From positions 558,001-622,000 of the forward strand of contig JAJQJQ010000056.1 of the NCBI GenBank assembly GCA_028622995.1: a DNA stretch of 64,000 bases, given 5' to 3'. Numbering within the stretch: position 1 is the stretch's first letter; the number at the start of each line of letters is the position of its first letter. This document shows positions 11,356 to 23,500 of this stretch, piece by piece. The notes under the pieces are model-generated. The model was not told the DNA's origin and made no database searches. It saw nothing but the letters and a program-made list of their open reading frames with translations. This stretch comes from Panagrolaimus kolymaensis (taxonomy: Eukaryota > Nematoda > Chromadorea > Rhabditida > Panagrolaimidae). Position numbers and translations under genes: made by a program.

Positions 11356-13838
11356 GATTTAGCTCCTAAAAATAATCTACCATAATTTTATATTTTAATT
11401 GTGAAAGAAAAGAAGAGTTGAAAATAAGTTTCTCAAAAGCGTGGCAAACATGTTATTGAAAAAATATTTTGAGCCTTGTAAAAATTATTTTGGTTTTTAT
11501 TCTTTCATTTTTTTTCTTCAATCGCGTGGATTAGCTTATCGATTAAATCTGTCTAAATGTACCCGTTATCTTTTCTTATATGGGAAAGAAAAAACACTGT
11601 GTATGGAATAAAGCAATATTTTTATTGAACAAAGATCAACAAAAAAAAAGCGGCTTCAAGCAAGAAACAAAAAAGTCTCAAAGGAAATCGAAAGAGAAAA
11701 AAAATTCTGATAAAAATGATAGATAATTTCTTGCAGGTAAAAGGAAACATAATGAAAGAAAAAAATTCATGGCGCAGAAAGTAAAAAAAAAATAAACCAC
11801 ATGTGTCTGATGAAAGGAAAACTAATTATTGATGGTAGTAGGATCAAATGATTAATGACAATAACGATGATATAAAAATGAATTTATTGTCAATATTGAT
11901 CAAACTTTTATATACTATAATAACAGCAAAGATTTAATGAAATAATGTTTTTCGTTTTTCTTATTTTAAAGAGTTGTGAAATATATGATTTCGATTTTTG
12001 ATAAAAACTTTAAAAGCATTTTGATTGATATATGGAGATTTCAAGTAAAAAAAAGCAAAAAAAAGAAAAGAATTAATATATTTATTCCAAATTAAAAAAA
12101 AGTATTTATAAAGCTTGAAGTTGTCAAACCTTTACACTTTTTGCTGTTTCAAAAGAAAAACCTAAAAATAACAAAGTATATTTTTATGATAGTTTTAAAT
12201 TTTTTGCTTATTATTAAATTAATTAATCTGGTATGATTATTTTGCATAAAACAAGTCAAATAAATCCGCACTGTAAAAAAATTATACCCTATATCATTTG
12301 CTTTTGTATGCGTCTTTCTTGAAATCTGCAAATAGCAAAATATCTCCGTTTATTTTGGCGTCAAACTAAAGCAACGTAAACTAAAAAATGGGCAATGCGA
12401 AACCTTATAAGTTATAACCACCTTTTTTTACTCCACTTCTTGTCGTCTTAGTTACAACAACGATGTAATCATTTTTTCTTGCAAATTTGATCATTACTTT
12501 TTTATATCTCAAAAATTATTGAATGTTTTTTGATTAACTTTTTTATGATTTTATGATAGACACTTGTAAAATAGACAATAAAAAATGGTTTTTGATATCA
12601 AAAATATTCATTCATTGATCTTTTTTTTCTTTCTTAACACTTTGTTTTAAAATTTGCCTTTTTTATGGAATATTTAATCGACAAATCAATAAAGCTTTCT
12701 GCTTTTCCATTACCTGTACTAAAGAATTAAAAGTTGCCAGTAATCAAAAAAAGTTCTCTTTTATTTCTTAGAAAGCTTTAACAAAAAAGAGGCTCAACAG
12801 CGCCAGTATGCTTGTGTCAACAACAGGCTGCAGCCAACCTGGGCCCTCACCTTTTCTACCTTTTCACGTGCGTCGTTGTCATACACAAAAACGTGCATAT
12901 TTTCTTTTTTTTGGTTGAGGCAAAAAGGTTCTACTTGTTTTGTAGGATGGAAAAAAGTGCTTTGTCACAACAACAACCACCACCAACACCACCGTCGGTA
13001 ACGACGCCTTTACAAAAAAAGCACCATTGACAAAAAAATATGGATGATGTTTCGTTTAAATTTCGATTAGTCATAACTGACTTTTTTAAAAACTATCAAT
13101 GCTTTGCTTTTTATTGTTGCATCAGCTATCGTAAAAACTTTTTTTTGTAGTTTGATTTTATTTTTACTTTTACGATGGAAAAAAAAGAGAGGAAACTTAA
13201 TCATACGTTTCGATTATACAAACAATTGTTTGCATTTATAAATTTCGAAATATAATTGCTTCAAATGATTTTTATTTTTTTCCTTTTTCCTTTTTATTTT
13301 TTTCACAAAGGAGGAAATGACTTTGTCTTTTCTCGCTTGCTTTTTTATTTTTCTTCTTCACTGAAAAAAATAATCAGTCAGTTACTGATAAACTTATACA
13401 CTTGACTCAAAAAGAAAAAAAGATGGAAAAATTATTTGATTATTTCATTTTTTCGTGTTTCACATGCGCGTTAAATAAAAAAAGAGAACCAACCATTGAC
13501 ATTTATTGATTTATACTACTTGCGTTGTTGTTTAACGAAGGAAGCACTTTATCATCATTGAACAATATGAAAGGGGGAGAATTAACTCTCTATTATTACA
13601 TAAATTTTGTTACACCAGCGCATTTTAATTTGGTTAAAAATCAGAAAAATTTAAACATGATTTTTGCAACTTTTTTTTATTATTTCGAAATTAAGTCGAA
13701 GCGAAGTGTTTTTGTGCCAAATTTAACAAACTTATTTTAAACTTTAATTTTATTTTTAGTTAAATTTATACGTGTCTGATGGTTGTTGCCTAGAGAACTT
13801 CGAACAAAAATCAAAAATTATATCTTTATATTTTGGAA
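11356..13838. other. intergenic between divergent XDH and nuclear receptor
   Basis: About 2.5 kb of AT-rich DNA between two divergently transcribed starts, so it probably holds promoters for both. No coding exon or RNA gene is supported. A slightly GC-richer patch at about 12790-13030 has Gln/Pro-rich open frames without splice support. Confidence 0.55.
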
Positions 13839-15401
13839 ATGGGTGAACAACATGATTTTTTTGATGATCGTCCAGTTTTGACAACTTTGACCCCAGTGAA
13901 AACTGTTTTCCAACAAGAGCAAGAACCAGCTCCAACCAATTTTGCCAACAATTCCACTTTCGAAGATGTTGATGATGACGAAGACTTTCGAATGGATGGA
14001 GACTTTAATGATAAAAATGATGCAACTTCAAATGAACCATGTTTAGTTTGTGGAGGTATTGCAAAAGGATTGCATTTTCAAGTAAGCAACAAATAAAAAA
14101 AGAAGAAAAATAAAAGAGTTCTTATTATTAAAAATTTAGGTAAATTCATGTCGAGCATGCGCAGCATTTTTCCGTCGTTCAACTAAATCCAAATTAGTTT
14201 ATCGATGTCAACGTGGCACAGGCCGATGTGATTTAACTATCAAAGTTAAGGGAAAGCCTTTGTGTCGATATTGTCGAATGAAAAAATGCACGAGTGTTGG
14301 AATGAGAATTGAAAGTGAATCCATTCCATCTTTGGATAGCACTCATAATTCACCACCATCCACATTGTCTGATGACAACAATGCATCCTTGCAACTTGTA
14401 TCCTACAGAGATATGCCTCGATCAGAAATAAGACTTGAAGGCAGACGCCTCGTTTATAATACACAACCATTAGTTGCACTAGCAAAGGATTCATTACAAC
14501 AAAATCGAAGCCATTTACTTTCCCTTCCTCGTGGAATTTCAATAACACCCATGCAAAAAATGAATTATGCAATTTCAAAATTTGTTAATGGATTAACTCC
14601 AAAAATTGGCGATATTCAAATTGTTACAGAAATTGGTGCAGATTGTGGCATGCGTTTCCAGGAAGAATATTTGCTTAAATTAATCGATGTTCTAACTTCA
14701 TGTGATTATTTTGTTAATTTACTAGCTTGCGACAAGGTTATTTAAATTTATCTTACTTTTGCAACTTTAATTTTAAATTTAACACAAATTTTAGTTTCCA
14801 CTTTTCAAAAGATTTTGGACTGTTTTCCAACAACTTGAACGCGGTTATCAAACCATGGTAGTATTTGGAAGTGAAACCAATGATTACCGATTTATTATCG
14901 ATGATAAAAAAGCAGTGGATATGGATTTAGATAAAGTTAAAATCACTGGGATGCCGGCATCTGATTTAAATAATGTTATGAAATTATTTGAACCTATTCG
15001 AGAAAGAATGTTTACACATTTAATGAATCCTCTCAAAACCATAAGGCCTACAATTTTTGAAATCGCTTACATGGCTCAACAAATTTTGTGGTCATGCTTT
15101 GGTAGGAATTGCAAAATTCATAGTCTTAATAAATTTATCGCTTGCTTTTTTAGAAATCAGCGGTTTAACTCCAGAAACATATAAAATAGCTGAAGAAGTT
15201 TTGGAAAGGTCTTCCAATGAAATCCATAATTATTATGTTTATGATATGCGTATTTCAAATTATGCTTCAAGGCATGCATCCATTCTTAAACTCATCGCTG
15301 TTTCAGAATTTATCATTCGATCAAAAAAAGATATGATGATTATGGCTAAAGTTTTCGATGTCCTTGAAAATGACTTTTTTGATTCTGAACTTTTCCAATA
15401 A
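13839..15401 (+). CDS. supplementary nuclear hormone receptor (copy 1)
   Basis: Four exons (13839-14081, 14140-14736, 14795-15101, 15154-15401) give 464 residues. An acidic N-terminal region of about 65 residues leads into a two-zinc-finger DNA-binding domain: Cys68/71 and Cys85/88 of finger one, P-box CRACAAFF, then finger two with CRYCRMKKC and a VGM box. A ligand-binding domain of helices follows to the C-terminus. The CRACAAFF P-box marks the nematode-expanded supplementary receptors derived from HNF4, which regulate transcription in the nucleus. The intron inside finger one falls directly after HFQ, the same place as in the next gene. The copy is intact in frame and splice phase. Ligand and targets are unknown. 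Confidence 0.9.
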
Positions 15402-15877
15402 TTTTTTATTATTTTTAGACTCTTTTTATTGTTTTTTTGAAATGTATCTCATTTTTTCTTAATTACATATTATTAAATTTTATGTTTTCTTAGTTTCAAT
15501 TGTATTTATATTTTTTAAATTCATTCTTAGTCCTCCTCAAAAGCTTATTACCTTAAAAACCATAATCAACGCAAACTACAAAAAAATGATTGTGATTCTA
15601 AAATATTTAACCAACAAAAAAGTAAAATAAAAAGTTTTTTCTTTGTCGTTAAAAAAAATAAATCATCACATTCGAGTCATAAAATAGAAACACATTGAAC
15701 ACAAAAAATTGTGAAACAACTAAACACAAAGTTTTGTCACGCTGGCATCCCATTTATATTGTCATCAACGCGTGCTGCTGCGTCTTTTTTGTTTGCTTGC
15801 TTGATGGTGGCGCGCTAAAAAAAATAATTTTTTGTGTTTGTTAAAATTAAAAAAATAAGAAGATAATCAGGACAAAA
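15402..15877. other. spacer between the two tandem receptors
   Basis: AT-rich 476 bp with the 3' end of copy 1 and the presumed promoter of copy 2. A small GC-richer patch lies at about 15740-15820. No gene is seen. Confidence 0.55.
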
Positions 15878-17368
15878 ATGGAAGAGCGGAGTTTACCACG
15901 AGACCCTGGTGAAAAAGAAGAGGAAGGAAATGGAAGTAAAAGATCTGAACCATGCCTAGTTTGCGGAGTGTCAACTACTGGAGTCCATTTTCAAGTAATT
16001 TTTTACCTCAGTACTGTCTTAATGTTAAATTTTAAATTTTAGGTTAATTGCTGTCGAGCTTGTGCAGCATTTTTTCGTCGATCTGTAAGATCAAAGAGCT
16101 CTTATCGATGCCAGAAAAGCGTTGGAAAATGTGACGTTACTTTGAGAAGTAAAAAACTTTCTTTCAATAGTTTTTTTAATTACCTCTTTTTTCTTTTAGC
16201 TATTGGAAAACCTATATGTCGATTTTGTCGTTTAAAAAAATGTATCCAAATTGGAATGAGAATTCAAAAAGATGCCACCAAAGAAGAACCATCAACGCAA
16301 AATGTCGAGGAATCGACTCAAAATATAAATCCACAACCAACTTCGAGCGGAATTGTGGCAAAAGTTTTTGAAACAGTAAGCGCGATATTTCGGGTAAATC
16401 AAATACACTTGAAAATTAATGAATAAAAAATGTTTTAAATTTTAGCAAAAAGGAATAATAATCGTAGCTGAAGCAAATATAAATCTTACAAAAAGTTTTA
16501 GTGAAGAGGTTGCAAAGCTATTAGAATATTCAAAACCCAAAGAGCCCTTAATTTGTTTAACAGATTTTGGTAAAAGAGATAAAACATATATGGAAACTTT
16601 TCTGATAAATACTGCAAAAACTTTAATGCAATTTGAATATTTTGCTGCTTTGGATGTTTCAGAAAAGGTAAGTTTCAAGCTTTTCTTTAATTTTATTTTA
16701 TTTACAAATTTTTTATAGTTTTTATTGTTTAAAAGATTTCGGCAAATTTTTCATGTTCTTGAAAGATGTTATCAAACTTCTCTTCATTATGGCGATGAAG
16801 ATTTGGATGACACCCGAGTATGCCTTGGTTCAAGCCATTATGTTGAATTATCAAAAGCTCAAGAAACTTTTATATCAAAAAATAAACAAAAAGAATTAAA
16901 TTCTTTTATTTTACCATTTTTGGAAAAAATTACTTTGCTTTTGAGACCCTTCAAAAAAGCTTGTTTAACAAATTTTGAATTTGGTTATATTTGTTTGGTA
17001 ACTTTATGGTCGTGTTACGGTTGGTTCATATAAATAATGGAAAACGAAAAATAAGAGTATGTTTTTTATAGATATTTTGGAACTTAGTTCAGCAACTCAT
17101 AAACTTGGAGATGATTTAATTAGCAGAGTATCCGACGACCTCCACGAATACTACGTTAGAGAAATGAGAATGGTTAATTATGCTGCAAGACAGCGAGAAC
17201 TTTTTAAATTAATTCAAATTGCAGAGGTTTGTATTTACTTTTTTTGTAGCATTACATTCCTAAACTAAACTTTTGCAGTATATAATCCGGGATAAAAAAC
17301 AGATAATGGCAGCTAATCAAATTTTTGATTTCTTAGAAACAGATTTCCGTTTTGCTTCAGCTATGTAA
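15878..17368 (+). CDS. supplementary nuclear hormone receptor (copy 2)
   Basis: Seven exons (15878-15994, 16043-16148, 16200-16375, 16446-16667, 16719-17019, 17072-17226, 17279-17368) give 388 residues. The N-terminal region is short (25 residues). The DNA-binding domain has Cys26/29, the P-box CRACAAFFRRS and a second finger with CRFCRLKKC, then IQIGM. The ligand-binding domain aligns along its length with copy 1: an FKRF segment after a domain-internal intron, then a helix reading LWSCYG, and a C-terminal FLETDF segment. Shared intron positions and orientation make this a tandem duplicate of its neighbour, with extra introns and a shorter N-terminus. It is probably a ligand-regulated or constitutive transcription factor. 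The ligand is unknown. Confidence 0.9.
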
Positions 17369-20300
17369 ATTTCAACATAATTACATATATTTTTTTAATA
17401 ATAAAAGAGTGACTTTTTAGTTTGAAGGTATCTAAATCTTAAATATACATAAGTCAGGTGTTTGTTTATCCATGACAAAAAAATAATTACTTCTTCCTCA
17501 TTCACGTGATGACCTAACCTTTTTTTCACTTTGATACAACAAAGTATTTTCAAAAAAAAAATGAATAAACAAAAAAGCTCTAAAGCCGATGCTTTTTTTC
17601 TTCATTTGACCGAGAGGCAGAGAAAAAAAGCAGCCCGCTATATATAAATAATAAAGTGCGACGATGAAAAAGAAATTTATTTTTTTGTTGTTTGTTCAAA
17701 AACAACTGTCTCATCTTCTTTTTTTCAGTCACAAAAAAATACGTAGATCCTTTCTCTCCATTTTCTTCTTCTTCTTCCTTTTTTATTATATTTAATAATT
17801 TTGTCGTCAACGAAGCCAATAATATATATATCTGTAAAAACTAAAAAAAACTTTAATTTTCCGTATTCTTTTCTTTAAAAAACTTTCTTCTTTTTTTTCT
17901 CGCTGCTTTCTTACGTTTTTTCCTTTTTTCAAAAAAAAACATGTGCAAAGGAGCATGCGTGTATGTATGAATATAGGAATATTTTTTTTATTTCATTTCC
18001 CAATATGGCTGTTTTTTTTCTTTCTCCAACAAATATGTTCATTCCTTCCAGAAAAGTATAAAAAAATAAGCTTGGTTTAAAAAAATGGAACTTTTTTGCT
18101 TGCGTGTTTGCTTGCTTTTTTATACTTTCTTTGACATTTATTAATCATGGATTATGGTTTTTTATTTTTTTTCGCACTAAATGAAATATCAAAACTATAT
18201 TTCTAAAAATAAAGGAAAAACTTTTGTTTCGATTTTATTTGTTTTTGCATTTTGTCTACCCTTTTGTTTATTCAAAATAAATACCCTTTAGGCTTAGAGG
18301 TTGTCTTCGTCGTCCAAAAATTAGTCACATGTACATATGTATTTTTATTTTTGTTTTTATGTACCTGTGTTTAGAGCACAATTTTTTTTCTTTCGTAATG
18401 CTTTTGAGGAACAAACATGATGAGAGAGAATTGATCGGCAAAGAATTTTAGGCGTTTTGTTTCCGTTGTTTGTTGCTTGCATTGATTATAGTTGTTTGCT
18501 TGTCTGCTGATGTTGGTTCCAACTAACATTCTATTAATAACGTGACACAAACAATTGTTTGTGTCTCTCATACACTTTTTTCCTCTTGCATTTTAGTGTT
18601 TTTATTTTTCAGAAAACCGAAACTTTAATTGGACTGAAAATTAATTTTTATTTACTAAAATGCGCTTAAGCCAAGTTTGCAATTTCTGGGATATAACAAT
18701 AGCTTAAAAATTAGCCTCTCAAAAAGCACTATTAAAAGCAACAAAGGTTTTAACACCTTTTTTCTTCTCTCTTTTATGCTATTCGTTTCCATGGTAAGCT
18801 TCTTTTCTCTTCATTCTACTTCTTTTTTTTTTCAAAGAAAAATGCTTAAAAACTTATGAAATGAATAATTCAAAAACCCCTTTTTCGTTCGCTCGTTTGC
18901 TTATTGATTATTATTTGATCGTTATTTATTGGACAAAAATTTTTTTGTTTGTCAGCTGGTTGTCGCAAGAGTGCTGTTGCTTTTGCAGTTTGGCTGACTG
19001 ATCGATTGACTCGACTGACTCGATTTCATAAAAAAAAAAGAATTGAAAAATGAGAAATAAAATTTCTTTCCACTTTCATTTTTAGATTTTAATCTTTGAG
19101 TCTGAAAATTAAAAGATTTAAAAAAACCAAAAGCAAAATTCTTTTAAAAATTTTTCTTTGAACTTTGTTACTTCTTTAATTGTGTTTTTTTAATTTCTTC
19201 TGCGCATTTTAGAACTTTTTTTCATTTTGCCTCACTACTCATGCCGCAATTTGCGCCTTTTCATCCTTTTTTTTCTCTCTATACTCTCAGCTGTTTGTCG
19301 TCGGCGAGGCGTCTTTTTTTTACGATAGTCTATTTTTTCTTTTTCAAGGTTTTTTTCTCATCTGACAGCAGTGAAGCGACGAGAAAAAAAAGAAAGAAAT
19401 GAAAGAATTGCTGCCTCACTTTGGTGGTTACTGGGGTTTGCATTTTTTTTCTATTCATTTTCTTGTTGGCTTTTTTCTTTTCTCAAAAAAAAGTGAGGCT
19501 TCTGTTGTTTTTTTTATTTAAGCAGAGACAGGCAACTTTTAGAAAAAAAAGAGGGGAAAAATTGATTGACTAGTGTGGTGAGGCTGGAAGCAGCTATGGA
19601 GGCCGCTATATTGATGAGAAATAAATATTAAAAAATTTGCGCGAAAATAGTGGAATTAAATAGGAGGGCGCAGCCGTCGGTCGAGAGGAAGACGAAAAAA
19701 AGAAGGAAAGCGCGAGCAATTTTAGTGTTTGGCCATCAAAATAAGTATATACTATTTATTTTGTGTGAAGGGCTTATTTGAAGAAAAAAAAAGTCGTTAC
19801 ATTTTTTTTCTTCTTCTTCGTGAAATGAAGATACGGAAAGAAAAAAAAATGCTGAAAACTGATCCATTGACTGAACTTTATGATGAGGCAGGCAGGCTAA
19901 AGCTTAAGCGCAAATTAAGAATGCAAAAAAGTGCAATGTTGGAGGTTTTTTAAGCATAAAGTTTTCAAATAATTATATTCAAAAACAATTTTCTTGAGTT
20001 TAAAATTTTCATAAAGGAGTACCTTAGTCGGTCGTGTTTATTGCAAAAATAAAAAAAGTCGATGATAATTAAAATTGGCGCGAATTTTTTTGATAAGACT
20101 TTACTGACCCAATATAAAAAAGAGTGCCTCTTTAAAAGATTTTGAAATTAATGTTTTTAAATTTTTAGTTCACCCATTTTCTTGAAGTTTAAAATTCCTT
20201 TTTATTATTTATTTTTTGCCAACTCCCTTGTTTTTTTCTTTTTCCTTTCACAATTTTTATGTTTCATCTTCATATTTTTTTGTACGCTTTTTTCTTTAAG

Positions 20301-20545
20301 AACCCCATCATCTTATCGTTTTTTTCTTTTCATTTTCATTGTTATATTTCGAAAACGTTTGTCATCGTTATATATGTATATGACGCCATTTCTCTGCGTG
20401 CGCAATATAAATCAATCAATATAACCCATTGAGAAAAAATAAGTTTAGTACCGTGTCGAAAAGTGCAACTATCTTCTTCAAGTTTTTTTAAATCTTCATT
20501 TTTTTCATCAACTTTTTGGTTTAGAAAATTTGAAGACTCGCCGCC
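17369..20545. other. intergenic upstream of HECD-1
   Basis: About 3.2 kb of AT-rich DNA. It holds an imperfect inverted repeat at 18951-18998 and a GC-richer patch at about 19575-19700. There is also a short coding-like frame at 19850-19951, starting MLKTDPL, that I cannot attach to a gene. A T-rich acceptor (TTTAG, ending 20524) sits 21 bp before the HECD-1 ATG. Confidence 0.5.
18951..18998. repeat. imperfect inverted repeat / possible hairpin
   Basis: GTCAGC at 18951-18956 pairs with GCTGAC at 18993-18998. GCAAGAG pairs with CTTTTGC (one wobble) around an 8-base loop. The stretch between the two stems is weakly paired. The fold is about 48 nt, shorter than a typical microRNA precursor, and no function is assigned. 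Confidence 0.35.
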
Positions 20546-23500
20546 ATGGTCGATAATGACCTCGACGGAAGTGTCGATTTTAATACTTTATTGGAATGGA
20601 TTGAAACGGGTGATAGAGATTTACAAGTAAATATTTTTTAATTATTAATTAATAATTATTTATATATTAATTTTAAATATTTAGCTATCAGCTCTTGAGC
20701 ATTTATGTATGACTTTGCTTATGAGTGATAATGTAGATCGATGCTTTGAAAATTGTCCTCCAAGGCAATTTATGCCAGCTTTATGTCGAATATTTATTGA
20801 TGAAACAGCTCCCATAAATGTTTTGGAAGCTTCAGCTCGGGCTATGACATATTATATGGAAGTTTCAAATGAATGTTCTCGAAGAATTACAGCTGTGGAT
20901 GGCACAGTTAAAGCTATCTGTGATCGTATATCCAATATGACCGACGATCCTGGAGCATCTCGAGAACTCGTGGAACAATGTGTGAAAGTTTTGGAGCATA
21001 TTTGTCAACGTGAAACTGGTTTAGTTTATGAAGCTGGAGGATTTTCTAAAATTCTTTTATTGGTTAGAGATTATGGAAATATTATTCATAAAGATACTCT
21101 TCGATCTGCAATGACTGTGATTACTCGTTTATGCAGTAAAATAGAGCCAGATGATGCGGTTCAAGCTGATTATAGTGTAACCCTTGGAACTTTATTAACT
21201 CATAATGATTTACGAGTATCTGAAAGCGCTTTAAGAAGTATTGCAGCGGTTGTAGATAGATTTTTAAGAAAATATATGGATCCCTGTGAATTTGCTAGTC
21301 GTTGTAATTTGGTTGATCTTTTACTTGGTTTAATTATTGAACCTGCAACAGCATCCGGTGGTGGTGAATCTACTGCAGCATCTGGTGGCGGGGAAGATCA
21401 ACAAAATTTTGTATTATCTGGAAAACCCATTTCATTTATTTCTATTGTATTATCATTATTAAGCAATTTATGTCGTGGCTCTGCAACAGCTACAGATTTG
21501 GTTGTTCGGTAAAAAATATAGCTTTAAAAACTTTTTAAAATTTAAAAGTAATATGTTTTAGTTCAAACAAATTAATGCCGGTATTAAAAGCAGTTATGAC
21601 GAGTAAAGATGAAAGATGTGTGATGGATGGTTTACGGTTAACCGGGATGATTCTCGGTCTTATATGTGAAGGTCGACAATCTATTGCTCGTTTACAAGCT
21701 CGACCATTAACTGAAGCAGCTTTATCACCAAAATTTACGCAAAAACATAAAACTGTAAGGCTAAATTTAAACGAAAATCTTTATATATTCCTTTTTTTAG
21801 GTGATTGAAAGTATTCGAAATAAAGATTTCCAAGCATTTAAAAAAGCTATTGAATCTGCTTCTATCGATGTCAATTATACCGATGATGTTGGACAAGCAT
21901 TACTTAATTGGGTTGCAGCATTTGGAACAGTTGAAATGGCGAAGTTTTTATTAGAAAAAGGTGCAAATGTCGATGGTGGAAATAGATCTTCTTCATTGCA
22001 TTATGCTGCAATATTTGGTCGACCTGAAATTGCAAGATTATTACTTGAAAATGGTGCAAATCCAGAATTACGTGACGAAGAAGGCAAAACACCTTTAGAA
22101 AAAGCAAGGGAAAGACATGAAGAAGGTCATAAACAAGTTGCTCGATTGCTTGAAAGCCCTCTTACAAGTAAAAATTATTCAAATTTTTGTCTTTATTTAA
22201 TAAAATATTTTTTAGAATCCAATGAACAACCTGAAATTTCTGCAGTTGATTCACAATTATTTAATTCAATTTTATCACAACTTATTCCCATTTTCTGTAC
22301 AGTAAATAAAGCTGCTTTTGCAGTTGGAATTCGTCGTTCTTCATTATCACTCATGAGAAAATGTGTTGTAAGCTTACCCGCCGAACATCTTCGAAATGCA
22401 ATAATGCAAGAAAATTTTACAAATGAATTTGCTGAAAATTTTCTCGGGATGTTTGAATCGGCTTTGGATCGGGATGATGATGCAGAAGCTAGAGAACAAG
22501 TCCTTCTCATGATGCAATCGCTTCTTGATCGAGAAACAGATTTTTGGCGTGAACAAATTACTCGTCTTGGAGTTCATGAAAAAGTTGAAACCTTAGCTCA
22601 AGAAGTTATTATCGATGATGAGGAAGAAGACTCAACAAGCTCAGAACCTTCTGGACCTCCACCTCTTCGAGGTGTAAGCGGAATGATGACTCCAAGCTCT
22701 GTATTAACTCCTATCTCGGCGTTAACACCAAGTTCATCAAGTGCTCCTGGACCGTCGAGAGTTGAAAACAATTCTGAACTTACACAAGTTCCTGTACAAA
22801 TTTTTAATCCAATAACTGGAAGTGTTCCACAAATTTTACCTGAAGCTAAAGAAGTTCGAGATATGCTTACAATGTCTGAATACCTCATTGCAGAAGCAGC
22901 TGAAGCGGCTGCTGCAGCATCTACTATTTCTGCTGAAAAGCCACCTCTTCCAAAATCACCTAAAACTAGCACGGAAAGTAGTAAAGAAAAATCACCTCTA
23001 AAAGCTACACCTACAAGTAAAAGTTATCAATGGCGTGATTGGAGAATCATGCATCACGATCGCTTAACATATATTTGGTCGGATGCTGTTGCATTTCAAT
23101 TAAACGAAGATGGAACATCTCAATATTTTATGGAAAATAAAATTGGTCAAACTTTATTATTTTTAACCACTCAAAAAGTTGACGATTCTGAAATTAGCCG
23201 ACAAGAATTTATTCGAAATTTTATGGAAACTAAAGAAGCAATTAGCGAACTGCCATTGCGCCATGTGTTTGACGATAACAAAGATAATTGGATTGGATTT
23301 GGTTCATGGGATTTTCTTTGTTTGGATGGAACCAAATTGGAGATAACTTTTAGCACCGTCGAACATAAAAAGCTTGAAATTTTTCATGATATTCCTGGAT
23401 TTACATATAATTTTGATGCAGATGCAACGGAAACATATATGGCTGAACAAATGTTGAGCAGTGTATTTGCAACTGGATGGATCAAAATAAATCCATTAAA

